64,000 bases of DNA from Falsirhodobacter halotolerans (GCF_022899245.1 NZ_JALJAZ010000001.1:899501-963500); one strand, 5' to 3'. Shown: positions 33,532 to 42,678, counted from the first letter of the stretch. Numbers and translations: made by a program. The notes: generated by a model from the letters alone, not told the origin.

Positions 33532-34307
33532 CCATGACCCTTCCCAACCCCGCCATCGCGGTGTCCGGCCTGCGGAAAAGTTTCGGTTCCAACGATGTGC
33601 TGCGCGGGATCGACCTTCAGGCCCGTGACGGCGACGTCATTTCCCTGATCGGCGCCAGCGGATCGGGCAAAAGCACCTTGTTGCGCTGCATCCCGATGCT
33701 GGACATTCCCGATGCGGGCACCGTCACCGTGGGGGAGCACAGCCTGTCCCCCCGGAACGGCCGCCTGACCCGCGCCGAGGAGGGGACGGTCCGCGCGATG
33801 CGCCGCGATCTGGGGTTCGTGTTTCAGAACTTCAATCTGTGGCCCCACCGCACCGTGCTTGAGAACGTGATCGAGGCCCCGCTGGTCGTGCAGCGCCGCA
33901 GCCGCGCCGAATGTCGCGACGAAGCGATGGCCCTTCTGGAAAAGGTGGGCCTTGCGGAAAAACGCGACGCCTGGCCCAACCAGCTGTCGGGCGGCCAGCA
34001 GCAGCGGGTCGCGATTGCCCGCGGATTGGCCCAGCGTCCCCGCGCACTTTTGTTCGACGAACCGACGTCGGCGCTGGACCCCGAACTGGTGGGCGAGGTG
34101 TTGAAAGTGATCCGCGATCTGGCCGAAGAAGGCCGCACGATGATCATCGTCACCCACGAGATGGGTTTCGCCCGCGAGGTGTCGAGCCGGACGATCTTCC
34201 TGCATCAGGGCAGGGTGGAAGAGGACGGATCCCCCGAAACGGTGTTCACCAACGCCTCGTCCGAGCGATGCCGGGCGTTCCTGAGCGGTTACTTCGCGCG
34301 GGCCTGA
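33528..34307 (+). CDS. Amino-acid ABC transporter ATP-binding protein (HisP/GlnQ-like)
   Basis: A 259-residue ATPase with Walker A GASGSGKST, Q-loop FVFQNFNLWPHRTV, signature NQLSGGQQQRVAIARGLA and Walker B ALLFDEPTSALD. MIIVTHEMGFAREV is the diagnostic HisP/GlnQ H-loop. The start overlaps the permease stop. It completes the importer encoded from 31263. Confidence 0.95.
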   Translation: MTMTLPNPAIAVSGLRKSFGSNDVLRGIDLQARDGDVISLIGASGSGKSTLLRCIPMLDIPDAGTVTVGEHSLSPRNGRLTRAEEGTVRAMRRDLGFVFQNFNLWPHRTVLENVIEAPLVVQRRSRAECRDEAMALLEKVGLAEKRDAWPNQLSGGQQQRVAIARGLAQRPRALLFDEPTSALDPELVGEVLKVIRDLAEEGRTMIIVTHEMGFAREVSSRTIFLHQGRVEEDGSPETVFTNASSERCRAFLSGYFARA

Positions 34308-34328
34308 GGGAGACGGTCTCGTGTGACA

Positions 34329-34347
34329 CCGGGGGGGCATCCCCCGG
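34329..34347. terminator. Hairpin between convergent ATPase and FGE genes
   Basis: CCGGGGG (34329-34335), 5-base loop, CCCCCGG (34341-34347), located between convergent stops at 34307 and 34385. No T-run is present. Confidence 0.5.
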
Positions 34348-34384
34348 CCGAACCCTTCGCGCTGACCCGCGCCCGCCTACGCGG

Positions 34385-35254
34385 TCATTCCGAACCGCAA
34401 ACCCGGAACCCGATATGGCTGGTCGTCATCGCGTCGGACTGCGCCATCCGCGCGGCAATGCGGTATCGGTGGCAATAGCTGGGGTGGCACAGATGCGACC
34501 CGCCCTTCAGCACCCGGTCCGCCCCCTTGGTTGAGGCGGTCCATTCCCAGACATTGCCGCACATGTTGAACAGGCCATAGCCGTTCGGCGCGAACGACCC
34601 TGCGGGGGCCAGGCCCGCATGACCGTCAAGGCCCGTGTCCATGTGGGGAAAGCGGCCTTGCCAGATGTTGCAGGGGTGAAATCCCGTCTCATCCGGCGGC
34701 TGGTCCCCCCAGGGGTAGGTGGGGTTGGAGAGACCGCCGCGCGCCGCGTGTTCCCACTCCACCTCTTGCGGCAGGCGCAGGCCATACCAGGCGCAATAGG
34801 CGGCGGCATCGGTCTGCGCCACCTGAACGACGGGGTGATCGGGACGCTCGGCGCTGTCGGATCGCCGGCCCCCCGGATGACGCCAATCCGCCCCCTCCAC
34901 CCGCATCCACCAGGCGGGGTCCGCAACCGACACCTCGGACGCCTCCGCCTGCACATGCCCGCGAAAGACGAACCCGTGGCCGCAATGTTCGGCCTGGGTG
35001 ACATGCCCGCTTTCGGCGACGAACCGGGCGAACTGCCGGTTCGTCACGGCGGTCGCGCCCAAGGTGAAGGAGCGGATCGGCACGGCGCGCATCGGCCCCT
35101 CGTCATCCTCGGGGATCAGGGGGGTATCCGTTCCCAACTGCGCCAGACCGCCGGGGATAAGAACCAGCGGATCGGGCGCGGGCAGGGCGCATCGCCCCGG
35201 TCGCCCCCCTTGCGTCGCGGGGCCCGTGGGCGCGCGGGGGGCGCAGCAGCTCAT
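34385..35254 (-). CDS. Formylglycine-generating enzyme (sulfatase-activating), cytoplasmic
   Basis: A 289-residue SUMF1/FGE-fold protein that should oxidise the active-site Cys of a type I sulfatase to formylglycine. The two reactive cysteines of aerobic FGE are both present as Cys256 and Cys261 in CHPSYCHRYRIAAR. Other fold hallmarks are TLGATAVTNRQFARFV, WEHAARGG, NMCGNVWEWTAS and the end HIGFRV. No signal peptide is visible, so it acts in the cytoplasm. The ATG at 35254 is the likely start; the frame is open far upstream, but only over the IclR gene and operon, where it is not coding. It is divergent from the IclR gene; the sulfatase it would activate is at 39349-40776. Confidence 0.92.
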   Translation of the reverse strand: MSCCAPRAPTGPATQGGRPGRCALPAPDPLVLIPGGLAQLGTDTPLIPEDDEGPMRAVPIRSFTLGATAVTNRQFARFVAESGHVTQAEHCGHGFVFRGHVQAEASEVSVADPAWWMRVEGADWRHPGGRRSDSAERPDHPVVQVAQTDAAAYCAWYGLRLPQEVEWEHAARGGLSNPTYPWGDQPPDETGFHPCNIWQGRFPHMDTGLDGHAGLAPAGSFAPNGYGLFNMCGNVWEWTASTKGADRVLKGGSHLCHPSYCHRYRIAARMAQSDAMTTSHIGFRVCGSE

Positions 35255-35391
35255 TTCCGGGACGACCGACCGCGCATGTAGCGCATCTCGGGCCCCGGAC
35301 GACGACGTGCGGCGATGGCGCGGCGGACGGCAAGAAGAACACGGCGAAGATATGACATGGCGGCCCGGTCGAAATGGAATCGTTGCCCTGA

Positions 35392-35431
35392 TATTCCAAT
35401 CATGATAGCAAGATATTTCATATTTGGAATA
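35392..35431 (+). promoter_or_regulatory. Inverted-repeat operator for the IclR regulator
   Basis: TATTCCAA (35392-35399) and TTGGAATA (35424-35431) are perfect 8-bp inverted arms spaced by 24 bases, just upstream of the IclR start. A third TGGAAT half-site lies at 35384-35389. TGGAA/TTCCA arms are typical of IclR-family sites. It can control both the FGE gene and the regulator. Confidence 0.55.
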
Positions 35432-35437
35432 AGCAAC

Positions 35438-36253
35438 ATGACGAGCGCGCCCACCGACCGCATAATCGACGTTCTGGAATACGTCATGAATGCCCCCGCA
35501 GGGCCGGTGAAGCAGGTGGACATCGCGCGCGATCTGGGTCTCGCCCCCGCCACGCTCAACCGCATCGTGCGGATCTTGTCCGACCGCGGCTATCTGTTCC
35601 GCACAAGCGAGAAGTATCTGATCAAGAACTTCACGCTGGACCGCATCGTCCCGATGTCCGCGGCCTATCTGGCCGAACTTCAGACCACCCTCACCTCGCT
35701 GACGGACCGTCTTGGGGCTGCGGCCGAGGTGATCGTCGTCGCGGGGCATGAGCTTTTGTGGCATTCCCGCACACCGCATCCCGACCGCGCCATCACGATC
35801 TGGGCACGCGAGGGGTTTCGACGCAGCCTGTTCGAATTCGACGCCCTGTCCTGCCTCTATCTCTCCACACTTGCGCCCGAACGTCTGGGCGAAGGGTTCT
35901 TCATCGGCGGGTTCTTCGACACCTCGACCCGTGGGGCGACCCGCCAGATTTCCTGGCTTGAATCGGAGGACGTTGAACGCGCGGTCACCGCCGCGCGGGG
36001 CCGGACCTTCGTCAGTGACGCCGCGGGCAACCATTTCGGGATCCGCCGCTTCGCCACCATCATCCGCGACGCCGAAGGGCGGTTCCTGCACCTTTTGTCG
36101 ATCGCCGACGCGGCAACCTCGGTCACCGCCGAAACCGAACACCGGATAGAGGCCGCGCTTGAAGAGGAGCGCGCCCGTCTGGAACGGATCCTGCAACACG
36201 AACACCGCACGGCACGCCTTGCGGGATCGGGGCATCTGCGCCTCGTCCGATAA
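35438..36253 (+). CDS. IclR-family transcriptional regulator
   Basis: A 271-residue regulator. The winged helix (about 5-65) has IIDVLEYVMNAPAGPVKQVDIARDLGL with recognition helix APATLNRIVRILSDRG; the effector (GAF-like) domain follows, with LLWHSRTPHPDRAITIWAREG. Start ATG 35438 is the first that gives the usual N-terminus. It stands between the divergent FGE gene and the sulfatase/importer operon that begins 43 bases after its stop, so it is the obvious local switch, probably responding to the organosulfate or its product. Confidence 0.9.
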   Translation: MTSAPTDRIIDVLEYVMNAPAGPVKQVDIARDLGLAPATLNRIVRILSDRGYLFRTSEKYLIKNFTLDRIVPMSAAYLAELQTTLTSLTDRLGAAAEVIVVAGHELLWHSRTPHPDRAITIWAREGFRRSLFEFDALSCLYLSTLAPERLGEGFFIGGFFDTSTRGATRQISWLESEDVERAVTAARGRTFVSDAAGNHFGIRRFATIIRDAEGRFLHLLSIADAATSVTAETEHRIEAALEEERARLERILQHEHRTARLAGSGHLRLVR

Positions 36254-36295
36254 GCTTTCGCTACCGAAACTACAGAGAATCTGGGAGGAATATCT

Positions 36296-37576
36296 GTGTT
36301 GTCCATGAAACGTCGAACCCTGCTGGTTGCCGCCTTGCTGTCGGCCAGCGCCCTTGCCCCGGTGGGCGCCGCCGCCCAGCAGCAGGAGGTGAACGTCCTG
36401 ATGTTCTCCATGCCCGTGACGCTGGGCCTGCAGAAGCTTGCGGGGGATTTCGAAGCTGAAACCGGCATCAAGGCCAATATCGAGGTGGTCGGCCAGAACG
36501 TGTTTGAAAGCCGCATCACCCTGTCCTTCACCGGCGGCGGCGGTGATGTGGATGTCGTGCACACCCCCGGCATCCAAGTGCAACGGTGGGTGCAGGCCGG
36601 ATGGCTCGCCCCGATGACGGACGCCGTGGCCGCGCTGCCCGAGGCGGACGACATCATCCCGTCCACGCTGGAATCCTTCAAGGTGGACGGGGACACCTGG
36701 GGCGTGCCCTTCTTTGCCGAAACCGGACTTCTCGCCTATCGCAAGGATCTGCTGGACGCCGCCGGAAAGGCCCCGCCCACCACGTGGGAGGAGATGCTGG
36801 ACGTGGCCGCCGCCGTCGACAGCCCGCAGACGGCCGGCGTCGTGATGCGCGCGGCCCCCGGTCAGGGCTTCAACATGTTCGTCTTTCCGATGATCATGCG
36901 CGCCTATGGCGGGGAATTCTTTGCCGATTATCCCGACGACCTGACCCCCGCCATCAATTCGCCCCAGACGCTGGAGGCGCTGAACCTTTATGTCGATCTT
37001 CTGGCCAAATACGGTCCCGACGGCATCGGCAGCTTCAACTTCCCCGAGGTGGTGGCCGCGATGCAGGCGGGGCAGGCGGCGATGACGGTGGATGGAACCT
37101 CCATCACCAGCCAGATCGTGGATGCCAGCAAAAGCCAGTTCGCGGACCGTATCCAGCTTGCGCTGCCCCCGGCCGGCCCCGAAGGCCGCTCGCCCGCTTT
37201 GGCCGTGCACGGTCTGGGGATCAGCGGCGCGGCCCGCAACGCCGACGCTGCGGCGACATTCATCGCCTGGGCCACGTCGCCGGAAACGATGACCAAGCTT
37301 GCGCTGAACGAAGCCTATCCCGACTTTACCCGCGCCTCCATCGCGCAGGATCCGGCGGTGCAGGAGAAATACGCCGCCATCCAGTCCGACTTTCTGGACC
37401 TGCGCGTGGCGGCCCTGGGCGAGGCGCGCAGCGACTACCGCCCGCTGATCCCCGAATGGCCGGAGATCGGCGCCGTGATCGGTGAAAACATCAACGCCGC
37501 CGTGAACGGCCTGATCGACCCCGAAGAGGCGCTGGAAACCGCCAGCGACGAAATGGGCTACATCACCGGCCAGTGA
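36296..37576 (+). CDS. Carbohydrate-type ABC transporter substrate-binding protein (family 1)
   Basis: A 426-residue periplasmic solute-binding protein family 1 member. The signal peptide (KRRTLLVAALLSASALAPVGAAAQ, shown only in outline: charged start, hydrophobic core, AAAQ cleavage) is clear. Domain features are AGDFEAETGIKANIEVVGQ, GDVDVVHTPGIQVQRWVQAG and GVPFFAETGLLAYRKDLLDA. GTG at 36296 is used because GGAGGA lies 7 bases upstream; ATG 36305 is an alternative. It should capture the sulfated carbohydrate or organosulfate imported by this operon. Confidence 0.9.
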   Translation: MLSMKRRTLLVAALLSASALAPVGAAAQQQEVNVLMFSMPVTLGLQKLAGDFEAETGIKANIEVVGQNVFESRITLSFTGGGGDVDVVHTPGIQVQRWVQAGWLAPMTDAVAALPEADDIIPSTLESFKVDGDTWGVPFFAETGLLAYRKDLLDAAGKAPPTTWEEMLDVAAAVDSPQTAGVVMRAAPGQGFNMFVFPMIMRAYGGEFFADYPDDLTPAINSPQTLEALNLYVDLLAKYGPDGIGSFNFPEVVAAMQAGQAAMTVDGTSITSQIVDASKSQFADRIQLALPPAGPEGRSPALAVHGLGISGAARNADAAATFIAWATSPETMTKLALNEAYPDFTRASIAQDPAVQEKYAAIQSDFLDLRVAALGEARSDYRPLIPEWPEIGAVIGENINAAVNGLIDPEEALETASDEMGYITGQ

Positions 37577-37583
37577 TCGCGAC

Positions 37584-37603
37584 GCCGGGCCCCGCGGCCC
37601 GGC
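37584..37603 (+). terminator. Intercistronic GC hairpin after the binding-protein gene
   Basis: GCCGGGCC (37584-37591), 4-base loop, GGCCCGGC (37596-37603): a perfect 8-bp stem between binding protein and permease, seven bases past the stop. No T-run. Same position as the hairpin at 8816-8838 in the sugar operon. Confidence 0.6.
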
Positions 37604-37633
37604 ACCACCCCCTGACATGACTACGGAGTTCGC

Positions 37634-38518
37634 ATGACATCGACCCGTGCCTCGGCTGCGATGGATCGCAGCTATCGCATGATGCTGCTTCCGGCATCCC
37701 TTGCCGTGGGCGTCTTCGCCATCGCGCCCCTGGCGGGAATGTTCCTGTTGTCGGTGACCGATTACCATCTGATCCGGGGATGGAGCGGCAAGATCAGCCT
37801 GGACAACTTCCTGCGGCTGGCGGGCGACCGTCGGTTCATCTCCTCGGTCTATATCATGGCCGCGCTCAGCGTGTTCGGGGTGATCGCTCAGGTCGTGATC
37901 GGCACCATGATCGCCGTCGGTCTGGAACGGATCGTGAAATCCTGGCGGTTCGCGCGGGGCATCTTCGTGATCCCCTTCGCCGTGCCGCATATTGCAGTGG
38001 CGCTGATCTGGCTGTCGCTGTTCACGCCCACCCTGTCACCGATCAACGCGTTCTTCGACATCTTCGGCATTCCGGTGCCCGCGATGCTGACCAGCCAGAC
38101 GGGGGCCATCGCCGCCATCGTCATCGCCGACACCTGGGCCACCTATCCCTTCGTCATGCTGATCGTCCTGGCCGCGCTTCAGGGCATCTCGCCCGATCTG
38201 GACGAGGCGGCGGCGATCGACGGGGCAAGCCGGGTGAAGACGTTCTTCCTGATCACCCTGCCGCTGTTGTATCCCACGCTTCTGATGGTCGCGCTGTTCC
38301 GCTTCATTGAGACGTTGAAGCATTTCCCCCTGATCTTCGTGATGACCAATGGCGGGCCGGGACGCGCGACGCAGGCGACGAACTACTACGCCTACATCCA
38401 GACGTTCCAGAATTCCAACGCCGCCTATGGTGCCGCGATCGCGGTGTTCCTGTTCGTCTTCGCCGGAGCGATCAGCTTCTATATCGCCCGCGCCAATGCG
38501 AGGTTGTCCGATGCGTGA
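37634..38518 (+). CDS. Carbohydrate ABC transporter permease (MalF/UgpA-like)
   Basis: A 294-residue permease of about six helices. The EAA loop is DEAAAIDGASRVKTFFLITLP and VMTNGGPGRATQATNYYAYIQTF is the usual MalF-class segment. It overlaps the next permease by 8 bases. Confidence 0.92.
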   Translation: MTSTRASAAMDRSYRMMLLPASLAVGVFAIAPLAGMFLLSVTDYHLIRGWSGKISLDNFLRLAGDRRFISSVYIMAALSVFGVIAQVVIGTMIAVGLERIVKSWRFARGIFVIPFAVPHIAVALIWLSLFTPTLSPINAFFDIFGIPVPAMLTSQTGAIAAIVIADTWATYPFVMLIVLAALQGISPDLDEAAAIDGASRVKTFFLITLPLLYPTLLMVALFRFIETLKHFPLIFVMTNGGPGRATQATNYYAYIQTFQNSNAAYGAAIAVFLFVFAGAISFYIARANARLSDA

Positions 38519-39341
38519 CCTGTCCCCATCCTACCGCGTCAAGAAGGGGGCGGGCGTTATCGTCATGCTGGCCCTGTTGGCGTTTTCCCTTCTGCCGATC
38601 CTGTGGACGTTGATCCTGTCCCTGCGCCCCGCGACACAACTGTTCGAGCCGATCTGGCAGTCCCCCACCGCCCTGAAGCTGGAGAATTTCGGCGCCATCG
38701 CCCGGTCGGATTTTCCGCGCGCGCTGATGAACAGCTTCATCACGGCGGGGTCGTCCACGCTCCTCGCCCTTCTGCTGGGCGTGCCGGGGGCCTTCGCCTT
38801 GTCCAAGCGGCGATTCGCGGGCAAGTTCTTTGCGTCGTGGCTGCTGTTGCTGCTGCGCATGGCGCCGCCCGTGGGCTTCGTGATCCCGTTGTTTTTGTTT
38901 TACGTGAACACCGGGCTGATCGACACCTATACGGGGCTGATCGTGGCCTACACCTCGCTGACGCTGCCCTTCGTCGTGTGGTCGATGTGGACCTCGTTCA
39001 ACCAGATCCCGAACGAGCTGGTGGAGGCCGGCCTGATGGACGGCGCGTCGCTGTGGCAGGTGCTGCGCCTGATCGTCATTCCCGCCGCGCGCCCCGGTCT
39101 GGTGGCCGCGGGGGTGCTCAGCTTCCTGCTGGCATGGAACGACTTCTTCTTCGCGCTGGTCATCACGCGCGCCGACACGACGACGGCCCCGGTGGCGGTG
39201 ATGAACTTCGTCTCCTATGCCAGCGTCGATTGGGGGGCCATCGCGGTCGCCGCCCTTGCCCTGACGCTGCCCATCGTGCCCGTCATCATCATCGCCAACA
39301 AATATATCGTCCAGTCGCTCGGCGGCGCGGTCAAAGGCTGA
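38511..39341 (+). CDS. Carbohydrate ABC transporter permease (MalG/UgpE-like)
   Basis: A 276-residue permease of six helices: first near residues 15-35, then FGAIARSDFPRALMNSFITAG and the EAA loop VEAGLMDGASLWQVLRLIVIP. The C-terminus YIVQSLGGAVKG is the standard MalG-type ending. ATG at 38511 lies inside the preceding gene's last codons, so translation is coupled. It pairs with the MalF-like subunit. Confidence 0.93.
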   Translation: MRDLSPSYRVKKGAGVIVMLALLAFSLLPILWTLILSLRPATQLFEPIWQSPTALKLENFGAIARSDFPRALMNSFITAGSSTLLALLLGVPGAFALSKRRFAGKFFASWLLLLLRMAPPVGFVIPLFLFYVNTGLIDTYTGLIVAYTSLTLPFVVWSMWTSFNQIPNELVEAGLMDGASLWQVLRLIVIPAARPGLVAAGVLSFLLAWNDFFFALVITRADTTTAPVAVMNFVSYASVDWGAIAVAALALTLPIVPVIIIANKYIVQSLGGAVKG

Positions 39342-39348
39342 AAGACCC

Positions 39349-40776
39349 ATGCAGAAACGCCCTAACATCGTTTTCATCATCACCGACCAGCAGCGGCTGG
39401 ACACGATCCGCGCCTTGGGTCATCCGCATATGGATACGCCCATCCTCGACCGGCTGGTCGCGGGGGGGACCGTGTTTCGCAACATGTATGTCACCTCCCC
39501 CTCGTGCAGCCCGTCGCGCGCATCGCTGTTTTCCGGCACCTATCCCCACACCAACGGCGTGTTCCGCAACGACGAGCCGTGGGTCTGGTCCTGGGTCTCG
39601 CTTCTGTCGGGGGCGGGGTATCGCTGCGTGAACGTGGGCAAGATGCACACGATGCCGGTGGAAGGCCCTTTCGGTTTTCACGAACGGCATGTGGTGGAGA
39701 ACAAGGACCGCGACCACCCGAACCTGCCCTTCTATCTGGACAACTGGGACAAGGCCTTCTGGACGCGCGGCCTTCGCAAGCCCAGCCGTGTCAGCTATCG
39801 CGAGCGGGGGGACTATCGCGACGCCCTTGGTGCCTTCGTGTGGGAGGCGCCCGAGGATCTGCACCCCGACGTGTTCGTCCCCAGCCTCGCCTGTCTGTGG
39901 CTTGAACGCTACAAGGGGACGGAGCCGTTCTTTCTGCAGATCGGCATCCCCGGCCCGCACCCCCCGTATGACCCGACGCAGGACTATCTGGACCGTTACG
40001 CGGGCCGCAACGACCTGCCGATGCCCATCACCTATGATTTCGACGCCCAGCAACCCGAACCGATCCGGGAATTGCGCCGTCACCACCACGCCGAGGATCA
40101 CGATGCGGTCGTGCATCTGGAGCATCCGACCGAGGATCAGCAGCGCCGCCAGCGCGCGCATTATTACGCCAACGTGTCGATGATCGACGCGCAGGTGGGC
40201 CGGATCATCGACACGCTGGAGGCCCGGGGCGTGCTCGATGACACGATCATCGTCTTCACCTCGGATCACGGGGATTGTCTGGGCGATCATGGCCATTCGC
40301 AGAAGTGGAACATGTTCGAGCCGTCCGTCCATGTGCCCGCCATCGTCTGGGGCCGGGACGTGCCGCAGGGCCATGCCATCGACGATCTTGTGGCACTGTT
40401 CGATCTGGGGCCGACCATCCTGCAATGGGCCGGGATCACCCCGCCCGAATGGATGGAGGCCCGATCCCTCATTCCGCTGATGGAGGGGGAGGGCCACCGC
40501 GACCGGGTCTTTGCCGAACATGCGAACGACGCGATCCTGACCGGCACGCAATTCATGACCATGATCCGCAAGGGGGACTGGAAGCTTGTGCATTTCGTGG
40601 ACAGTGCCGAAGGCCAGCTTTTCGATCTCGCCTCCGACCCGGAGGAGCGGGTGAACCGCTGGGACGATGCCGCCTGCGCCGCGCGGCGGCAGGAGATGCT
40701 GACCGACATCCTGCGCTGGCGCATCGAAAGCGATCGCAAGACCCAAGGATTCCGCCGCGAACTCGCCGGCGTCTGA
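39349..40776 (+). CDS. Type I sulfatase with CSPSR motif, cytoplasmic
   Basis: A 475-residue alkaline-phosphatase-superfamily sulfatase. The modification motif is intact: Cys53 in [14 protein letters not shown] (C-x-P-x-R), the residue an FGE converts to formylglycine. Metal-site segments are ITDQQR near residue 12, GKMHTMP (Lys and His) and [13 protein letters not shown] (Asp and His). There is no signal peptide, and the N-terminus starts directly with the first strand ([11 protein letters not shown]). So sulfate ester cleavage should occur after import, unlike most secreted arylsulfatases. It lies between permease and ATPase genes of one operon, opposite the FGE gene at 34385-35254. Phosphonate monoester hydrolase activity is a less likely alternative. 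Confidence 0.92.
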   Translation: MQKRPNIVFIITDQQRLDTIRALGHPHMDTPILDRLVAGGTVFRNMYVTSPSCSPSRASLFSGTYPHTNGVFRNDEPWVWSWVSLLSGAGYRCVNVGKMHTMPVEGPFGFHERHVVENKDRDHPNLPFYLDNWDKAFWTRGLRKPSRVSYRERGDYRDALGAFVWEAPEDLHPDVFVPSLACLWLERYKGTEPFFLQIGIPGPHPPYDPTQDYLDRYAGRNDLPMPITYDFDAQQPEPIRELRRHHHAEDHDAVVHLEHPTEDQQRRQRAHYYANVSMIDAQVGRIIDTLEARGVLDDTIIVFTSDHGDCLGDHGHSQKWNMFEPSVHVPAIVWGRDVPQGHAIDDLVALFDLGPTILQWAGITPPEWMEARSLIPLMEGEGHRDRVFAEHANDAILTGTQFMTMIRKGDWKLVHFVDSAEGQLFDLASDPEERVNRWDDAACAARRQEMLTDILRWRIESDRKTQGFRRELAGV

Positions 40777-40796
40777 ACACAGGAAAGGTGCCGCAG

Positions 40797-41801
40797 ATGG
40801 GCAGCATTACACTCGACCGCGTCGTCAAGCGCTTCGGCACGACCGAGGTCATTCCCCCGCTGGATCTGGAGATCGCGGATGGGGAGTTCGTCGTTTTCGT
40901 CGGCCCCTCGGGGTGCGGCAAGTCCACCCTTCTTCGGCTGATCGCGGGGTTGGAGGACATGACCTCGGGCCGGATCGTGATTGCCGACCGCGATGTTTCC
41001 GACGCCGCGCCGGGGGATCGGGGGCTGGCGATGGTGTTCCAGTCCTATGCCCTTTATCCGCACATGACGGTGGCCGAGAACATCGCCTTTCCCCTGCGCA
41101 TGGCCAATGTCCCCGCGGCGGCGCAGAAGGAGAAGATCGCCCGCGCGGCAGAGGTTCTGAACCTCGGCTCCTATCTGGATCGGCGGCCGGGGCAGCTGTC
41201 GGGCGGTCAGCGTCAGCGGGTGGCGATCGGGCGCGCGATCGTGCGCGAACCGGCGGCCTTCCTGTTCGACGAACCCCTGTCGAACCTTGACGCCGCCCTG
41301 CGCGTCACCATGCGGCAGGAGATCACGGAACTGCACCGCAAGCTTGCGACCACCATGATCTATGTCACCCACGATCAGGTGGAGGCGATGACCATGGCCG
41401 ACAAGATCGTCGTTCTGAACGCCGGACGGATCGAGCAGGTGGGCACCCCGATGGAGCTTTACGACCATCCTCGCAACCTTTTCGTCGCGGGCTTCATCGG
41501 CAGTCCGAAAATGAACCTGATCGATGGGGCCGAAGCCGCCCGCCACGGGGCCCACACGGTCGGCATCCGGCCCGAACATCTGGACACCGTGGCCGAGGGC
41601 GGTTGGGAAGGCCGCGTCGTGATGGCCGAGCACCTCGGCTCCGACACCTTCGCGCGGATCGAAACCGCCGAGGCGGGCGAGCTGACCCTTCGCGCGGATG
41701 GCGAGATCGGTCTGGCGCATGGCGATGTCGTTCGGGTGGCCCCCCGTGCCGGTCGGCTGCATCGGTTCGCGCAAGACGGAACGGCGATGCCCATGGCGTG
41801 A
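40797..41801 (+). CDS. Carbohydrate ABC transporter ATP-binding protein (MalK/UgpC-like)
   Basis: A 334-residue ATPase: Walker [11 protein letters not shown]-loop [14 protein letters not shown], signature [18 protein letters not shown], Walker [13 protein letters not shown] and H-loop [16 protein letters not shown]-terminal TOBE-type domain (about 240-334) includes [12 protein letters not shown] at 40797 is 21 bases after the sulfatase stop. It completes the importer. Confidence 0.95.
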   Translation: MGSITLDRVVKRFGTTEVIPPLDLEIADGEFVVFVGPSGCGKSTLLRLIAGLEDMTSGRIVIADRDVSDAAPGDRGLAMVFQSYALYPHMTVAENIAFPLRMANVPAAAQKEKIARAAEVLNLGSYLDRRPGQLSGGQRQRVAIGRAIVREPAAFLFDEPLSNLDAALRVTMRQEITELHRKLATTMIYVTHDQVEAMTMADKIVVLNAGRIEQVGTPMELYDHPRNLFVAGFIGSPKMNLIDGAEAARHGAHTVGIRPEHLDTVAEGGWEGRVVMAEHLGSDTFARIETAEAGELTLRADGEIGLAHGDVVRVAPRAGRLHRFAQDGTAMPMA

Positions 41802-41871
41802 ACCGGATATCGGGGATGGCCCCCGCACCGGGCGTCCGTGTAGGGTCGGGGGACCATCAACGGAGATCCCC

Positions 41872-42678
41872 ATGTCGTCCCCCGTCACAGAACGCTATGG
41901 CGCCCCGGTCGCGCCCACCGCCCCGCTGAACGAGGCCACGCGCGTCATTCTTCATCATAAAAGTTGTCGCGCCTACACCGCGCAGCCGGTGCCCGACGAT
42001 GTCCTGAACCTGCTGATCGCGGCGGCGCAATCCGCGCCCAGTTCCAGCAACCTGCAATGCTGGAGCGTCGTCGCCGTCGGTGATCCCGCGCGTCGGGCCG
42101 AACTTTCCGCGCTGTGCGGACATCAGCGGCATATCGAACAGGCCCCGCTGATGCTGTGTTTTCTGGCCGATCTGGACCGGATCGGCACGGTTGCGGCCCG
42201 CCACGACCTGCCGACCGACACCCTGGACTATGTGGAGATGTCGGTCGTGGGGGTGATCGACGCGTCTCTGGCAGCGCAGAACCTTGTGACGGCGGCAGAG
42301 GCGCATGGCCTTGGCACCTGCTATATCGGCGGGTTGCGAAACGATATCGGCGCTGTGCGTCAGGCGCTGAACCTTCCCGATCGGATCATGCCGGTGTTCG
42401 GTCTGACGCTTGGCTATCCCGATCCGGCGGTTCCGGCGGCGGTGAAGCCCCGTCTGGCCCCTGCGGCGGTGCTGCACCGCGACACCTTCACCCCGCCGGA
42501 TTACACGACGCTGATCGATGATTACGACGCGACGATGGCCCGGTTCAACGAAGGGCAGGGCCGCGACGTTGACGATTGGAGCCTGCTGAGCGGCAAGCGC
42601 GTGGCGACCGTGGACCGGATGGCGGGGCGCGACCGTTTGCTGGGCCTGATGCGGAAGATGGGGATGGCCCTGAAATAA
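41872..42678 (+). CDS. NADPH-dependent nitroreductase-family flavoprotein
   Basis: A 268-residue FMN protein like NfsA/FRP. The N-terminus has HHKSCRAYTAQPVPDDVLNLLIAAAQSAPSSSNLQCWS, the FMN-binding Ser/Arg-rich start of the family, followed by GLGTCYIGGLRNDI and VFGLTLGYPD. It should reduce nitro compounds, quinones or similar electrophiles with two electrons. ATG at 41872. It lies 70 bases after the sulfatase-importer operon and could share its transcript, though a separate role is equally likely. Confidence 0.9.
   Translation: MSSPVTERYGAPVAPTAPLNEATRVILHHKSCRAYTAQPVPDDVLNLLIAAAQSAPSSSNLQCWSVVAVGDPARRAELSALCGHQRHIEQAPLMLCFLADLDRIGTVAARHDLPTDTLDYVEMSVVGVIDASLAAQNLVTAAEAHGLGTCYIGGLRNDIGAVRQALNLPDRIMPVFGLTLGYPDPAVPAAVKPRLAPAAVLHRDTFTPPDYTTLIDDYDATMARFNEGQGRDVDDWSLLSGKRVATVDRMAGRDRLLGLMRKMGMALK

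Noticed and set aside
34385-37990. A 1201-codon open frame on the minus strand spanning the FGE gene, the IclR gene and the binding-protein gene
   Set aside because: Only the last 289 residues (34385-35254) show a protein family. The rest is antisense to well-supported genes and is His/Arg/Gly-rich, as expected for the complement of GC-rich codons.
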